Shown: positions 43,935 to 52,455 of the stretch, piece after piece | How positions within the stretch are numbered: position 1 is the stretch's first letter | How the letters are laid out: the number at the start of each line of letters is the position of its first letter | Assembly (NCBI GenBank): GCA_030168575.1 | Contig: CP115555.1 | Location: 310,001-374,000, forward strand | DNA length: 64,000 nucleotides | Direction: 5' to 3' | Source of the DNA: Methanomassiliicoccales archaeon LGM-RCC1 | GTDB taxonomy: Archaea; Thermoplasmatota; Thermoplasmata; Methanomassiliicoccales; Methanomethylophilaceae | Made by a program: the position numbers and the translations under genes | Notes under the pieces: generated by a model | Database searches by the model: none | Told to the model about the DNA's origin: nothing | Seen by the model: only the letters and a program-made list of their open reading frames with translations

Positions 43935-44329
43935 CACTCGTCCTCTTCGCCGCCTCTCTGCCAGACGTCGTCCGGAAGGTCGGCGTAGGTGAACTCCTCG
44001 TCACCGGTGGACTTCTCCCTACTCCTGGAGTTGACCATCAGATCCGCGATCTTGTCCCTCTTGAACAGCCAGTAGTGGATCCTCCACTCCCTTCCGTCGT
44101 ACAGAGTGGTCTCCTCCCTCTCGGTGGTGAGGATCCCTCCGTCCTCCAGCATATAGAACGCATCACGGTCCTCAGGCTCCAGGACGTTGTCGATGATCCT
44201 GTCGGAGTATCCGAAGAAGTTGAGCACATGATGGGCGAGCTCGTATGCCTGCTCCTCCACCATGGCGTGGGAATCGTCGATGCTGTTCTTGATGGCCAGG
44301 GTCAGATCGTCTACGGTGACTATGCTCAT
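43934..44329 (-). CDS. Hypothetical protein upstream of XPD
   Basis: 131-aa acidic soluble protein. Helical N-terminus (DDLTLAIKNSIDDSHAMVEEQAYELAHHVLNFFG), then a winged-helix-like middle (FYMLEDGGILTTEREETTLYDGREWRIHYWLF), and a disordered acidic tail (RGGEEDE). Possibly a Thermoplasmata domain of unknown function with a DNA-binding-like fold. It lies 4 bases after serA and is coupled to the XPD gene, so a link to the helicase is possible but unproven. Confidence 0.8.
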   Translation of the reverse strand: MSIVTVDDLTLAIKNSIDDSHAMVEEQAYELAHHVLNFFGYSDRIIDNVLEPEDRDAFYMLEDGGILTTEREETTLYDGREWRIHYWLFKRDKIADLMVNSRSREKSTGDEEFTYADLPDDVWQRGGEEDE

Positions 44330-44333
44330 GGTA

Positions 44334-45914
44334 TCACTGTCCGAGCTCGATGTACTTGATCTCCTCGACTCCGACCTTCTCTCCGAGAGCCTTGACGACG
44401 TTCTCGGGGACGTCCTGGTCCATGGTCAGGAACATTGTGGCCTTTCCAGCATTCCTTCCGACGGCCATGAGAGCGATGTTGATTCCAAGCTCTCCGATGG
44501 CATTTCCGACTGTTCCGATGACACCGGGGGTGTCCTTGTACTTGAGGATGATCATCCTGTCGGCCAGCGTGATGTCGGTGATGAACTCGTCGATTCCGAT
44601 GAGCTTGGGTGTTCCTCCGATGACGGTTCCCCTCAGCGAGCGTGTGATGCCGTTGTATGTGAACTTCATCTCCACGATGCTGGAGTAGTCCTTGGAAGCA
44701 TCCTTCGTGCCTTCGATGACCTCTATTCCCTTGGATTTCGCCACGGGCAAAGCGTTGATGATGTTGGCGGTTCCGATGATGCCCTCGAGGTATCCGATGA
44801 TCGCATTGACTGTGAGCATCTTGGTCTGCTTCTCGGCAAGGTTGCCGCAGTATGAGATCTCCAGCTTGTTGAGCGGGTTGTTGCCGATGATCTGCTGAAT
44901 GATGGATCCCATGTTCTTGACCAGGGGGATGTAAGGTTCGGTCTCCTTGTCCAGAGATCCGCGGGGTGCGTTGATGGCGTTGGATACGATTCCGTCCCTG
45001 AGGTACATGATGACATGCTCAGCGACCTCGACTGCGACCCTCAGCTGTGCCTCCACCGTGGATGCTCCCAGGTGGGGTGTGGTGACGAGGTTGTCCAGCT
45101 CCAGGAGCTTCTTCTCGTCGTCCGTGAGGGGCTCGTTGCACCACACATCAAATGCGGCGCCTGCGATGATCTTCTCCTTCAGAGCCGTGTACAGATCGTC
45201 CTCGTTGACGATTCCTCCGCGGGCCACATTGGCGATCCTCGCGTTGGGCTTCATCATCTTGAACTGGGGGAGCGAGATCATGTTCCTCGTCTCGGGGAGA
45301 AGAGGTGTGTGGATGGTCATGAAATCGGCCTTGGTGATGACCTCTTCCAGGGTTGTCAGCCTGACTCCGAGGGAGTCCGCGACCTCCTTGGGCAGGAAGG
45401 GATCGTATCCGATCATGGTCATGTTGAAGGCCTTCATGCGCTTCGCCACCTCTCCGCCGACGCGTCCCACTCCGATGATTCCGAGCACCTTTCCGTTGAG
45501 CTCGACACCGGTGTACTTGGATCTCTTCCACTCGCCCTTGTGCATGGATTCGTGTGCGAAGGGGATGTTCCTTGCTACTGCCAGGAGCATAGCACAGGAG
45601 TGCTCCGCTGCGGACAGGATGTTCGCCGAGGGGGTGTTCATGACGAGGATTCCCTTGTCGGTGGCGTACGGGACGTCGATGTTGTCCACACCTACTCCGG
45701 CACGTCCGATGACGCGCAGCTTCTTGCCTGCGTCGATGACCTTGCTGGTCACCTTGGTGCCCGACCTGATGATCAGAGCATCGTAATCGCCGATCTTCGC
45801 GCAAAGCTCATCCTCTGTGAGTCCGGAGACCTCGTCGACGGGGAAACCGGAGTTCTTGAGGATCTCGAGACCCTCTGCATCCAGGGGGTCCGATACCAGA
45901 ATCTTCGTTGTCAT
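44334..45914 (-). CDS. serA: D-3-phosphoglycerate dehydrogenase
   Basis: First step of serine synthesis from 3-phosphoglycerate, which RuBisCO in this genome also produces. The 526-aa long form has the Rossmann motif VLGIIGVGRVGGEVAKRM near 140, catalytic NVARGGIVNEDDLY and the His in TTPHLGASTVEAQ, an intervening domain (about 300-450) and a C-terminal ACT domain (MIILKYKDTPGVIGTVGNAIGELGIN). The start is ATG 45914: GGAGG lies 7 bases upstream, while ATG 45920 touches that site. Confidence 0.95.
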   Translation of the reverse strand: MTTKILVSDPLDAEGLEILKNSGFPVDEVSGLTEDELCAKIGDYDALIIRSGTKVTSKVIDAGKKLRVIGRAGVGVDNIDVPYATDKGILVMNTPSANILSAAEHSCAMLLAVARNIPFAHESMHKGEWKRSKYTGVELNGKVLGIIGVGRVGGEVAKRMKAFNMTMIGYDPFLPKEVADSLGVRLTTLEEVITKADFMTIHTPLLPETRNMISLPQFKMMKPNARIANVARGGIVNEDDLYTALKEKIIAGAAFDVWCNEPLTDDEKKLLELDNLVTTPHLGASTVEAQLRVAVEVAEHVIMYLRDGIVSNAINAPRGSLDKETEPYIPLVKNMGSIIQQIIGNNPLNKLEISYCGNLAEKQTKMLTVNAIIGYLEGIIGTANIINALPVAKSKGIEVIEGTKDASKDYSSIVEMKFTYNGITRSLRGTVIGGTPKLIGIDEFITDITLADRMIILKYKDTPGVIGTVGNAIGELGINIALMAVGRNAGKATMFLTMDQDVPENVVKALGEKVGVEEIKYIELGQ

Positions 45915-45916
45915 CT

Positions 45917-46981
45917 TCATTCCTCCAATACCTCGTCCATTACGGACAGGAGCTCCTTCACCATAGCGGGCGTGGTGTCTCCCATGTGCCCGATCCTGAA
46001 TGTGGTCTCCTTGACATCGCCGTAGCCGTTGGATATCTCGTATCCCTTGGCCTTCAGCTTGGAACTGAAAGCATCGAAGTCCATATCGCCCTTGTTGAGG
46101 ACACCGATCGAATTGGACTGGTATCCCTTCTCGGGGAAGACTCCGTGCAGTTTCTTGTCGGCCCAGTTCCTGACCATGTCGGCCATCTCCTGGTGCCTCG
46201 CATACCTGTTCTGCATGCCCTCTGCCAGAGCCTTGTCCAGCTGGTAGTCGAGGGCGTACATGAGGGATACAGGGGGAGTCGTAAGTGCATAGTCGACGTC
46301 CGCCTGCTTCTTGATCTTCAATAAGTCGCCGTAGAATCCGCGGTTGGGAACGGTCTTAGCCTTCTCCAGGAGCCTCTCCGAGCAAAGCATGATCGCGAGT
46401 CCGGGGGGAAGGGCGAGGGCCTTCTGGGTTCCGAAGACGATGGAATCAGCGTCAAGGTCCTTCACCTTGAGGTCCATGGCGAATGCGGATGTGACCGCAT
46501 CGATCATCGTGAGCGCATCGGGGTTCTGGGCCTTGATCTCCTTGGTAAGGGCGAGGGAGTCGCTGAACACTCCTGTGGAGGACTCGTTGCTCACCCAGTG
46601 GACGGCCTCGATGTCCTTTGTGACCTTGCCGGCGATGTGCTCTGGCTTCATGGCCTGCCCCCAAGGGACCTGGACCTTGGTCACGTTCTTGCCGTTGAGC
46701 TCCCCGAGCTCGATGGACCTGTTACCGAACGAACCGTTCGTCAGTCCGAGGGAGTTGCTGTTAACGCCGTTCCTGATGGCTGCCTCCAGCATCACCGTGG
46801 CGGATCCTCCGACAAGGAACACGTCCATATCGGTGTTGAGAGCCTTCTGAATCTTCTCAACGATTCCTGCGTGGAGCTCCTTGTACTCCTTGCAGCGGTG
46901 TGTGATCATAGGTTTTGTCATAGCCTGAAGGGTCGATTGCTCCACATGTACGGGGCCGACCGTGAACAACGTTCTACTCAA
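45917..46981 (-). CDS. Class V aminotransferase (serine/alanine-glyoxylate type), TTG start
   Basis: PLP enzyme of 354 aa beginning LFTVGPVHVEQSTLQAM. FGTQKALALPPGLAIMLCSE near 190 contains the Schiff-base Lys. It sits 2 bases before serA, so it is probably the transaminase of serine or a phosphoserine route. The start is TTG 46981: GAGGGA is 6 bases upstream and the TATA box at 47033-47040 puts transcription near 47011, which excludes the ATG at 47071. Confidence 0.88.
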   Translation of the reverse strand: MSRTLFTVGPVHVEQSTLQAMTKPMITHRCKEYKELHAGIVEKIQKALNTDMDVFLVGGSATVMLEAAIRNGVNSNSLGLTNGSFGNRSIELGELNGKNVTKVQVPWGQAMKPEHIAGKVTKDIEAVHWVSNESSTGVFSDSLALTKEIKAQNPDALTMIDAVTSAFAMDLKVKDLDADSIVFGTQKALALPPGLAIMLCSERLLEKAKTVPNRGFYGDLLKIKKQADVDYALTTPPVSLMYALDYQLDKALAEGMQNRYARHQEMADMVRNWADKKLHGVFPEKGYQSNSIGVLNKGDMDFDAFSSKLKAKGYEISNGYGDVKETTFRIGHMGDTTPAMVKELLSVMDEVLEE

Positions 46982-47032
46982 GATTAATCCCTCGCTCGCG
47001 TAAGCGACATTGATTGTGTAACCCGCACGTCC

Positions 47033-47066
47033 TATAAAATAGGATGCAGGAACGCGCGCATGCGCG
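47033..47066 (-). promoter_or_regulatory. Promoter of the aminotransferase-serA run with CG element
   Basis: Minus-strand TATA box ATTTTATA at 47033-47040. Upstream by 12 bases lies CGCGCGCATGCGCG (47053-47066), which contains the palindrome GCGCATGCGC. Confidence 0.55.
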
Positions 47067-47104
47067 TCCATACTGACCTTCAGAAACGCACTGAAAAGCG
47101 GATT

Positions 47105-48259
47105 TCAGAGCTTCGAGAGCGTGGATTTGATCCTCGAGATGCCCTCTCTGATCTGGTCCTCGGATGTGGCGTAGGAGATCCTGAAGAATCCCTCTCCGCC
47201 AGGTCCGAATGCGGTACCGGGGGTGACGGCGACATGGCCTTCCTTGAGGAGGATCTCGGCGAGTTTAGCCGATGGGATGTCCTTGTTGTACTTCGGGAAG
47301 AGATAGAAGGCTCCGTTGGGAACGTTGCACTCCATGCCGGGAATGTCCGCGATCAGATCGAGTGCCAGATCGCGCCTCTTCTTGAACGCCTTGACCATCT
47401 CGAACTTGGAATCCTGGGGTCCGGTGAGGGCCTCCACCGCAGCCTTCTGAACAAAGGACGTGCAGCATGAGATCGAATGCGACTGCAACTTGTTGATGTT
47501 CTTGATATCCTCGGCCGGAGCGATTGCCCATCCCAGCCTCCATCCCGTCATCGCGAAGGTCTTGGAGAGACCGGAAATGAGAATGGTATGGTCGAACATG
47601 CCGGGGAATGAGGCCATAGAGACGTGCTTTCCCTCATAGATGATAGCACTGTATATCTCATCGGACATGACCTTGATGTCATGCTTGATCGCGATGTCCG
47701 CGATCTGCTTCAGCTTGTCAGCTGGTATGACCGCACCGGTAGGATTCGTTGGGGTGTTGAGGATTATCATCCTGGTCTTAGGGGTGATAGCAGCCTCGAT
47801 GAGTGCAGGGTCTACAACGAATCCATCCTCGAACTTCGTAGGGATGTAGACGGGGACGCCTCCGGCCAAACGGACGCATGCCTCGTATGAAACCCATGAT
47901 GGATCGGGCAGGATGACCTCGTCACCTGGATCGATGTATGCTAGACAGGTCATGAATATGGCCTGCTTGGTGGGTGTGACCAGAACGTTGGATGCGTCGC
48001 AGGGGACTCCGTCGTTCTTCTTGGTGTAATCGGCGATGGCCTTCCTGAGCTCGGGAATACCCGTGGAAGGGGTATAGTGAGTGAATCCCGCGTGCAGGGA
48101 ATCACATGCCGCGTCGATGATGTTGGACGGTGTAGTGAAATCCGGTTCTCCCATCGAGAAGGACACGATGTCCACGCCTTCGGCCTTCATCTGACTGACA
48201 AGATTTGATATCGCTATCGTTCCTGAGGCAGGTACCGTCTGCAATCTCTGCGAAACCAT
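47105..48259 (-). CDS. Aspartate/aromatic-type class I aminotransferase
   Basis: 384-aa PLP enzyme. FSMGEPDFTTPSNIIDAA near 35, NTPTNPTGAVIPADKL near 167, and LSKTFAMTGWRLGWAIAP near 230 (Schiff-base Lys) are characteristic of fold-type I class I enzymes. The start is ATG 48259 (MVSQRLQ); the upstream frame extension crosses the promoter and candidate RNA. It probably makes aspartate or related amino acids; exact substrate is not readable. A TTTAAC element about 15-20 bases upstream suggests a leaderless mRNA. Confidence 0.92.
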   Translation of the reverse strand: MVSQRLQTVPASGTIAISNLVSQMKAEGVDIVSFSMGEPDFTTPSNIIDAACDSLHAGFTHYTPSTGIPELRKAIADYTKKNDGVPCDASNVLVTPTKQAIFMTCLAYIDPGDEVILPDPSWVSYEACVRLAGGVPVYIPTKFEDGFVVDPALIEAAITPKTRMIILNTPTNPTGAVIPADKLKQIADIAIKHDIKVMSDEIYSAIIYEGKHVSMASFPGMFDHTILISGLSKTFAMTGWRLGWAIAPAEDIKNINKLQSHSISCCTSFVQKAAVEALTGPQDSKFEMVKAFKKRRDLALDLIADIPGMECNVPNGAFYLFPKYNKDIPSAKLAEILLKEGHVAVTPGTAFGPGGEGFFRISYATSEDQIREGISRIKSTLSKL

Positions 48260-48354
48260 CCTGATGCACCTATTGTTAAATCGCGCATTACTGAGGATGA
48301 TAATAATTGTTAGTAAAGCGCCGTGAAATCCAATTAGGAACGGCATGAACCATG

Positions 48355-48368
48355 TATTAAATATAATT
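48355..48368 (+). promoter_or_regulatory. TATA element before the candidate RNA
   Basis: TATTAAATATAATT; predicted transcription start near 48386, just before the first paired element of the candidate RNA. The rest of 48260-48354 is AT-rich promoter sequence for the divergent aminotransferase gene. Confidence 0.5.
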
Positions 48369-48385
48369 ACTCTGAATGGAATAAT

Positions 48386-48545
48386 GCAGTAGAACGGTAA
48401 GCCCGGGACGCTGGGCAAGGCCATTCTCGGCGAACCAAGACCGTTGGCAAGAGGTGAGGTCGGATGCTTGTCATTGACGTCCGTAAGGGATGTCAAGGTC
48501 CGATCGGCCTAACCGATCCGGCTCCTTTGATAGCCGTTATCTCCT
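48386..48545 (+). ncRNA. Candidate structured RNA or riboswitch-like leader
   Basis: GC-rich island in an AT-rich gap. Domain 1: AACGGT (48393-48398) with ACCGTT (48440-48445), enclosing GCCC (48401-48404) with GGGC (48413-48416). Domain 2: GGTCGGA (48458-48464) with TCCGATC (48499-48505), topped by a 9-bp stem 48474-48482 with 48488-48496 and loop GTAAG. An alternative stem GATCGG (48502-48507) with CCGATC (48513-48518) excludes the domain 2 base, and 48393-48398 can instead pair with GCCGTT (48533-48538). It does not match tRNA, 5S, SRP or RNase P motifs that I can check by eye. It may be a stable RNA or the leader of the next gene. Confidence 0.5.
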
Positions 48546-48579
48546 TAACTTAAACTAGTTGTTCTCTCTTTGTAATGAC

Positions 48580-48870
48580 ATGTCCGGCCTGTCAGAATCC
48601 GAACTGAATGCCATAAAGGATGAGATCAGCAGACATTTCTTGGATCTCACGGTCGTCGAGGGTCTGTCAGTGATGGAAGCTTTGTGTTTCTCCTTGGTCC
48701 GCATAAAGGGAATGCCCCCGCTGGATGCCTCCGAGATCGTCTCGGCAATGACAGGCAAGGAAGTCGGCAACTTCCGCGTATCCGTATACGTGGACCGCGG
48801 AAGGCGCAAGCTGCTGGAGAACAACAACTTCGTTGACGACGGCTCCACCGGAGAGATGATCTTCAGGTGA
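48580..48870 (+). CDS. Small soluble protein, function unknown
   Basis: 96 aa. Residues about 1-28 are a helix (SESELNAIKDEISRHFLDL); the middle VMEALCFSLVRIKGMPPLDASEIVSAMTGKE looks helical; the end VSVYVDRGRRKLLENNNFVDDG is polar. I do not recognise it. The start is ATG 48580, about 30 nt after an ACTTAAACT element; the TTG seven codons upstream is not needed. Its stop abuts the convergent purP stop with no gap. It is either leaderless from its own promoter or expressed through the structured region upstream. Confidence 0.7.
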   Translation: MSGLSESELNAIKDEISRHFLDLTVVEGLSVMEALCFSLVRIKGMPPLDASEIVSAMTGKEVGNFRVSVYVDRGRRKLLENNNFVDDGSTGEMIFR

Positions 48871-49944
48871 TCAGGATACGATGTCCTTCAGCTTGCCCGT
48901 CTCAGCGGCTTCCTTGATGTGCATGGCCATCCTGGCGCCGGTGCTCATTCCGGGATATATCAGGTCGGCATAGGGGGAGCCGGAGATGAACGGGTTCGTA
49001 CCCGCGACGATCCTGGTAGAGATCTCGAATGCCTTGAACTGAAGCTTGTCGTTGACGACTGTCTCCAGACAGAACGGTCCCCACATTCCTCCGAACAGCT
49101 CGTAGGACTTATCGACGACCTTCTCCGCCATGTCGAACGCCTTCGGGAGCAGCGATTCCCTCAGGACGACAGGGGTGTTCCCGGTAACCACGAACGAGGG
49201 GTACATTCCGACCTTCTTCAGCTCGTCTATGTTACCGAGCTTGTACAGCTCATCGATGTTGGACTCGTCCCTACGGTCCATGGACATCAGCTCGAGGGAC
49301 CCTCCCTCAGCGCACCTGTACCCGTCGTGCTTCAGCGGGTCGTAGAAGAAATGCATGTAGTACCTTGTTCCCAAGCAGTACTCCTGTATGTTGTAAGACT
49401 CGTCGGGATCTACCGCGAGCTTGAATCCGTTGTAGTCCATGGCGATGAAGTAACCCTTTCCGCCCTTGGCCCCATTGTATTTGACCATGACCGGTCTGTC
49501 GATATCCTTTGGCTCGGTGATGATCTCGGGCATCGATACCCCAGCGCTGGTGATCCATTCCCTCTGCTTCTCCCTGCTGGACTCCCAGTTCAGTACCTCA
49601 CGGTTCCCGTATGACGGGACAGGGTAGTCTGAGAACCTCTTGGACCCCATGTACTCGACGAAGGACCCGTGGGGTATGATGATGGCATTCCTGTCGTAGA
49701 GCTCGTCGACACGGGATTCCATGTCGTCGAAGTCCTTGTACTTGATGATCTCATCGGGCTTTCCGAGTGGGAACGCATCGTAGTACTTGGTGGAATGCGA
49801 AATGGTCAATCCCAATGTCTTGAACCCCAGCTTCTTAGCTCCGTGGAAAATCTGCAACGAGGAGTGGGAGCAGAGGGTAGCGATCGTAATATCCTTAGGG
49901 TCGTAGCCGTCAAGGATTTCATCGATTCTCTTCTTGGGTACCAT
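48871..49944 (-). CDS. purP: Formate-dependent FAICAR synthetase (PurP family)
   Basis: ATP-grasp enzyme that formylates AICAR with formate and ATP, without folate. The 357-aa protein opens with IATLCSHSSLQIFHGAKKLGFKT (AICAR-binding His-Ser) and contains VMVKYNGAKGGKGYFIA near residue 153, QEYCLGTRYYMHFFYDPL, and the metal-binding GPFCLETVVNDKLQFKAFEISTRI near 293. It duplicates one step of the PurH found at 36057. Some archaeal PurP paralogues have other roles, so which enzyme supplies IMP is open. Confidence 0.9.
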   Translation of the reverse strand: MVPKKRIDEILDGYDPKDITIATLCSHSSLQIFHGAKKLGFKTLGLTISHSTKYYDAFPLGKPDEIIKYKDFDDMESRVDELYDRNAIIIPHGSFVEYMGSKRFSDYPVPSYGNREVLNWESSREKQREWITSAGVSMPEIITEPKDIDRPVMVKYNGAKGGKGYFIAMDYNGFKLAVDPDESYNIQEYCLGTRYYMHFFYDPLKHDGYRCAEGGSLELMSMDRRDESNIDELYKLGNIDELKKVGMYPSFVVTGNTPVVLRESLLPKAFDMAEKVVDKSYELFGGMWGPFCLETVVNDKLQFKAFEISTRIVAGTNPFISGSPYADLIYPGMSTGARMAMHIKEAAETGKLKDIVS

Positions 49945-49947
49945 TAA

Positions 49948-49976
49948 ACATCAATGTTGATGTGTGATTTAAACCC
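49948..49976 (-). promoter_or_regulatory. purP promoter with inverted repeat at the start site
   Basis: A minus-strand TTTAAATC box at about 49966-49976 is followed by ACATCAA-TG-TTGATGT (49948-49963), a 7-bp inverted repeat directly before the ATG at 49944. Its place over the transcription start fits an operator; its sequence differs from the repeat at purH. Confidence 0.5.
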
Positions 49977-50062
49977 TACGGAGAAAAAATCAAGAAATCG
50001 ACCACTCTGGGTATACCGCTCTGCATCCACTTTCGCCACTTTCGGTCACCCCCCTCGTAGCC

Positions 50063-50071
50063 TTTTATAGA
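50063..50071 (+). promoter_or_regulatory. TATA box of the RPA operon
   Basis: TTTTATAGA; start expected near 50092, leader about 28 nt with AAGGAG 8-10 bases before ATG 50120. Confidence 0.55.
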
Positions 50072-50119
50072 TAGGGAATGATTCATTGACGTCCATCCCT
50101 ATGGGAAGGAGTCGATACA

Positions 50120-51445
50120 ATGGAAATGGATGAACTAACACCCCATATTCAGGAATTGCAAAGGGTGCTCGGAGACAAGATCGACGAAGAACAGCTCGCA
50201 GAGGAGCTGAACAAATATCTCAACGAGTACCACGTGAACATCGATGCCGCCAAGAGGGGCATCATTAGAAAGTACGGAGGTACCGATACATCCACTTTCG
50301 TGACCGGCAACAGCCTGGTCAAGAAGATTGGCGAGCTCACGGGCTCGGAACAGAACGTTGACATCACGGCCAAGGTCGTTTTCGTGGACAACAAGGAGAT
50401 CACGGTCAAAGGGTTGCCCAAGATCATAATCTCGGGAATCCTCGCTGACGAGACCGGCAGTGCATCATTCACCGTATGGGAGCCTGGAGCGCTCTCACTG
50501 GCCAAGGGAACGGACTACATCTTCAGAAACTGCTACTGCAAGACCTGGAACGACAAGGTCCAGATCAACATCGGGAACCGCGGCCGCGTGGAGAACTACT
50601 CCGGTCCCAAGATCGAGCCTCAGGAGAGGCAGATCTCGGCTGGACCCGTGACCGAGGTCAAGATCGGATCCATCAAGGAAGGCATGGGAAGCGTCACCGT
50701 GACAGGCAAGATCGTCTCCGTGGAGACCAGGGAGATCACCGCCAAGGGCGAACCCAAGACCGTGTATTCAGGTGTCATCGCCGACGACACCGGGAAGATC
50801 CAATTCTCAGCATGGAGCGACTTCGGCATCAAGGAGGGGGAATCGCTGTGCATCCAGAACGCCTACATAAGGTCCTGGAAGGGCATTCCTCAGCTGAACC
50901 TCGGCGACAGATGCGAGGTCAGCCGCGTAGATGAGATCGCAGATGTGATAGACACATCGGTGAACAAGAAGACCGTCGATGAGATCAGCAGGATCGGCGG
51001 CGGTCTGGACATAACGCTTGAAGGCCTGGTGGTCGATGTCCGCCAGGGTAGCGGTATAATCAGGAGATGTCCCCAATGCAACCGTTCAATGCTGAACGGG
51101 ACATGCACCACCCACGGCATGGTGGAGGGCATCACGGACCTGAGGCTCAAGATCGTCCTGGATGACGGAACTGGTGCCATCGGGGCGATAATCAACCGTG
51201 CCGACACAGAGAAGCTCACAGGAGTGACCCTGCAGGCAGCCCAGGGATTGGCTGCGGCTCAGGGCGAGGGCGTCGTCGGAAGGGAGATAACCGGAAAGAT
51301 CCTGATGAAGAGGATCTCCGTCACCGGCAACGTCATGAGCGACGACTACGGTCCGAGCATCATCGTCAAATCGGCAGACTGCGTCAAGATCGACCTTGAA
51401 GAGGAAGCTGGAAAGCTCCTTGACGAAGTGGAGGCGGCAATATGA
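50120..51445 (+). CDS. Replication protein A, large subunit
   Basis: Single-stranded DNA-binding protein of 441 aa. Residues about 70-165 and 175-270 are two similar OB folds (TAKVVFVDNKEITVKGLPKII and TGKIVSVETREITAKGEPKTV begin equivalent strands). A third OB region holds a zinc finger, CPQCNRSMLNGTCTTHG, near 318. The N-terminal 60 residues are helical. The last 4 bases overlap the RPA-associated gene, the conserved archaeal pair. Confidence 0.93.
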   Translation: MEMDELTPHIQELQRVLGDKIDEEQLAEELNKYLNEYHVNIDAAKRGIIRKYGGTDTSTFVTGNSLVKKIGELTGSEQNVDITAKVVFVDNKEITVKGLPKIIISGILADETGSASFTVWEPGALSLAKGTDYIFRNCYCKTWNDKVQINIGNRGRVENYSGPKIEPQERQISAGPVTEVKIGSIKEGMGSVTVTGKIVSVETREITAKGEPKTVYSGVIADDTGKIQFSAWSDFGIKEGESLCIQNAYIRSWKGIPQLNLGDRCEVSRVDEIADVIDTSVNKKTVDEISRIGGGLDITLEGLVVDVRQGSGIIRRCPQCNRSMLNGTCTTHGMVEGITDLRLKIVLDDGTGAIGAIINRADTEKLTGVTLQAAQGLAAAQGEGVVGREITGKILMKRISVTGNVMSDDYGPSIIVKSADCVKIDLEEEAGKLLDEVEAAI

Positions 51446-52347
51446 ACGCCAGAGAGACCGCATGGAGGGTGTTCGCCACCGAGCTGAACTCATCCACGCT
51501 GGAGATCAAGGCCACCGAAGAGAAGGCCCCGTCCTACATCGTCACACCTCTCGGTGCGAAGATCAACAGGGTCCTCATCGCCGGGGTCATGACCGAGAAG
51601 GAGAACACCGGAAGCGAAGAAGAGCCCATGTGGAGGGCCAGGATACAGGATGTGTCCGGCAGCTTCTACATCAACGTCGGAAGATTCCAGCCCGAGGCGG
51701 CTGCGACGATGGCCGACCTGGAGGCTCCGTGCTTCGTCGCGGCGGTCGGAAGGGTCAGAGCCTATAATGCCGATGACGGCAGGGTTCTGATATCGGTCAG
51801 ACCGGAGCACGTCATCCCCATCACAGAGGACGTCCGCAAGGAGTGGATCCTCGAGACCGCCAAATCCACATGGAGGAGGCTGACCAACACCAAGAGGGTG
51901 CTCGGCATGGGCGACGCGACGGAACAGGACCTCATCAAGGCTGGAATGAGCCCGGTGGAGGCCTTCGGCATCACATATGCGCTGGACAATTACGGTCAGA
52001 TGCCCGACTCTTCGCTGTACCTGAAGACCATCCAGGCAGCGCTGAGGATGCTCCTGCCCGACAGGGATGTGGATCTCGGATTCCCCGAGGACCTTTCCGG
52101 AGAGCCCGACGAGATCGAGATTCCCGAGAACGGTGCATCAGGAAACAACAGCGCTCAGCTGGAGGACATGATCCTGAATCTGCTGGAAGAGCTGGACACC
52201 GACGGCAAGGGAGCCCCCAGGGAGGAGCTCGAGAGAAGAGCCGAGGCCGAAGGCATCAGCAGCATCGAGCTCGAGGAGGTCTCCAACACCCTGATGGACA
52301 AGGGACTCGTCTACGAGCCCAACCTCAGATACCTCAAACGCATTTGA
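51442..52347 (+). CDS. RPA-associated OB-fold protein
   Basis: 301-aa partner of archaeal RPA (COG3390-type). An OB fold spans about residues 35-115 (INRVLIAGVMTEKENTG through GRVRAYNADDGRVLISVRP), a helical part follows (about 120-200), and the C-terminus (230-301) looks like a winged helix (LEDMILNLLEELDTDGKGAPREELERRAEAEG). The ATGA overlap with RPA indicates coupled synthesis of the complex. Confidence 0.88.
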   Translation: MNARETAWRVFATELNSSTLEIKATEEKAPSYIVTPLGAKINRVLIAGVMTEKENTGSEEEPMWRARIQDVSGSFYINVGRFQPEAAATMADLEAPCFVAAVGRVRAYNADDGRVLISVRPEHVIPITEDVRKEWILETAKSTWRRLTNTKRVLGMGDATEQDLIKAGMSPVEAFGITYALDNYGQMPDSSLYLKTIQAALRMLLPDRDVDLGFPEDLSGEPDEIEIPENGASGNNSAQLEDMILNLLEELDTDGKGAPREELERRAEAEGISSIELEEVSNTLMDKGLVYEPNLRYLKRI

Positions 52348-52351
52348 ATCT

Positions 52352-52372
52352 GGGAGGGGTGGTACCCCTCCC
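52352..52372 (+). terminator. Hairpin after the RPA operon
   Basis: GGGAGGGG (52352-52359) pairs with CCCCTCCC (52365-52372), loop TGGTA. T-rich sequence is weak, so termination efficiency is uncertain. Confidence 0.5.
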
Positions 52373-52415
52373 GTCGTATGTAACCTTATTATACCAAGTA
52401 ACGCTAAGAACAGTT

Positions 52416-52430
52416 GTATCTGCCAGATAC
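52416..52430. promoter_or_regulatory. Inverted repeat at the SGNH-gene promoter
   Basis: GTATCTG-C-CAGATAC, perfect 7-bp arms with a one-base spacer. A TTATTATA element at about 52387-52394 predicts transcription near 52414, so the repeat would overlap the start site, as an operator would. Confidence 0.45.
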
Positions 52431-52455
52431 ATGGCTGGATGGCTGAGGAATCTGG

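Noticed and set aside
47053-47066. CG-rich palindrome as a restriction or recombination site
   Set aside because: No nearby recombinase, restriction-modification gene or direct repeats; promoter location is the simpler explanation.
48386-48545. Candidate RNA as RNase P, SRP, 5S or tRNA
   Set aside because: It lacks the SRP GGAAG-type apical motif, RNase P conserved regions (GAGGAAAGTC, ACAGAA) and any cloverleaf; left unnamed.
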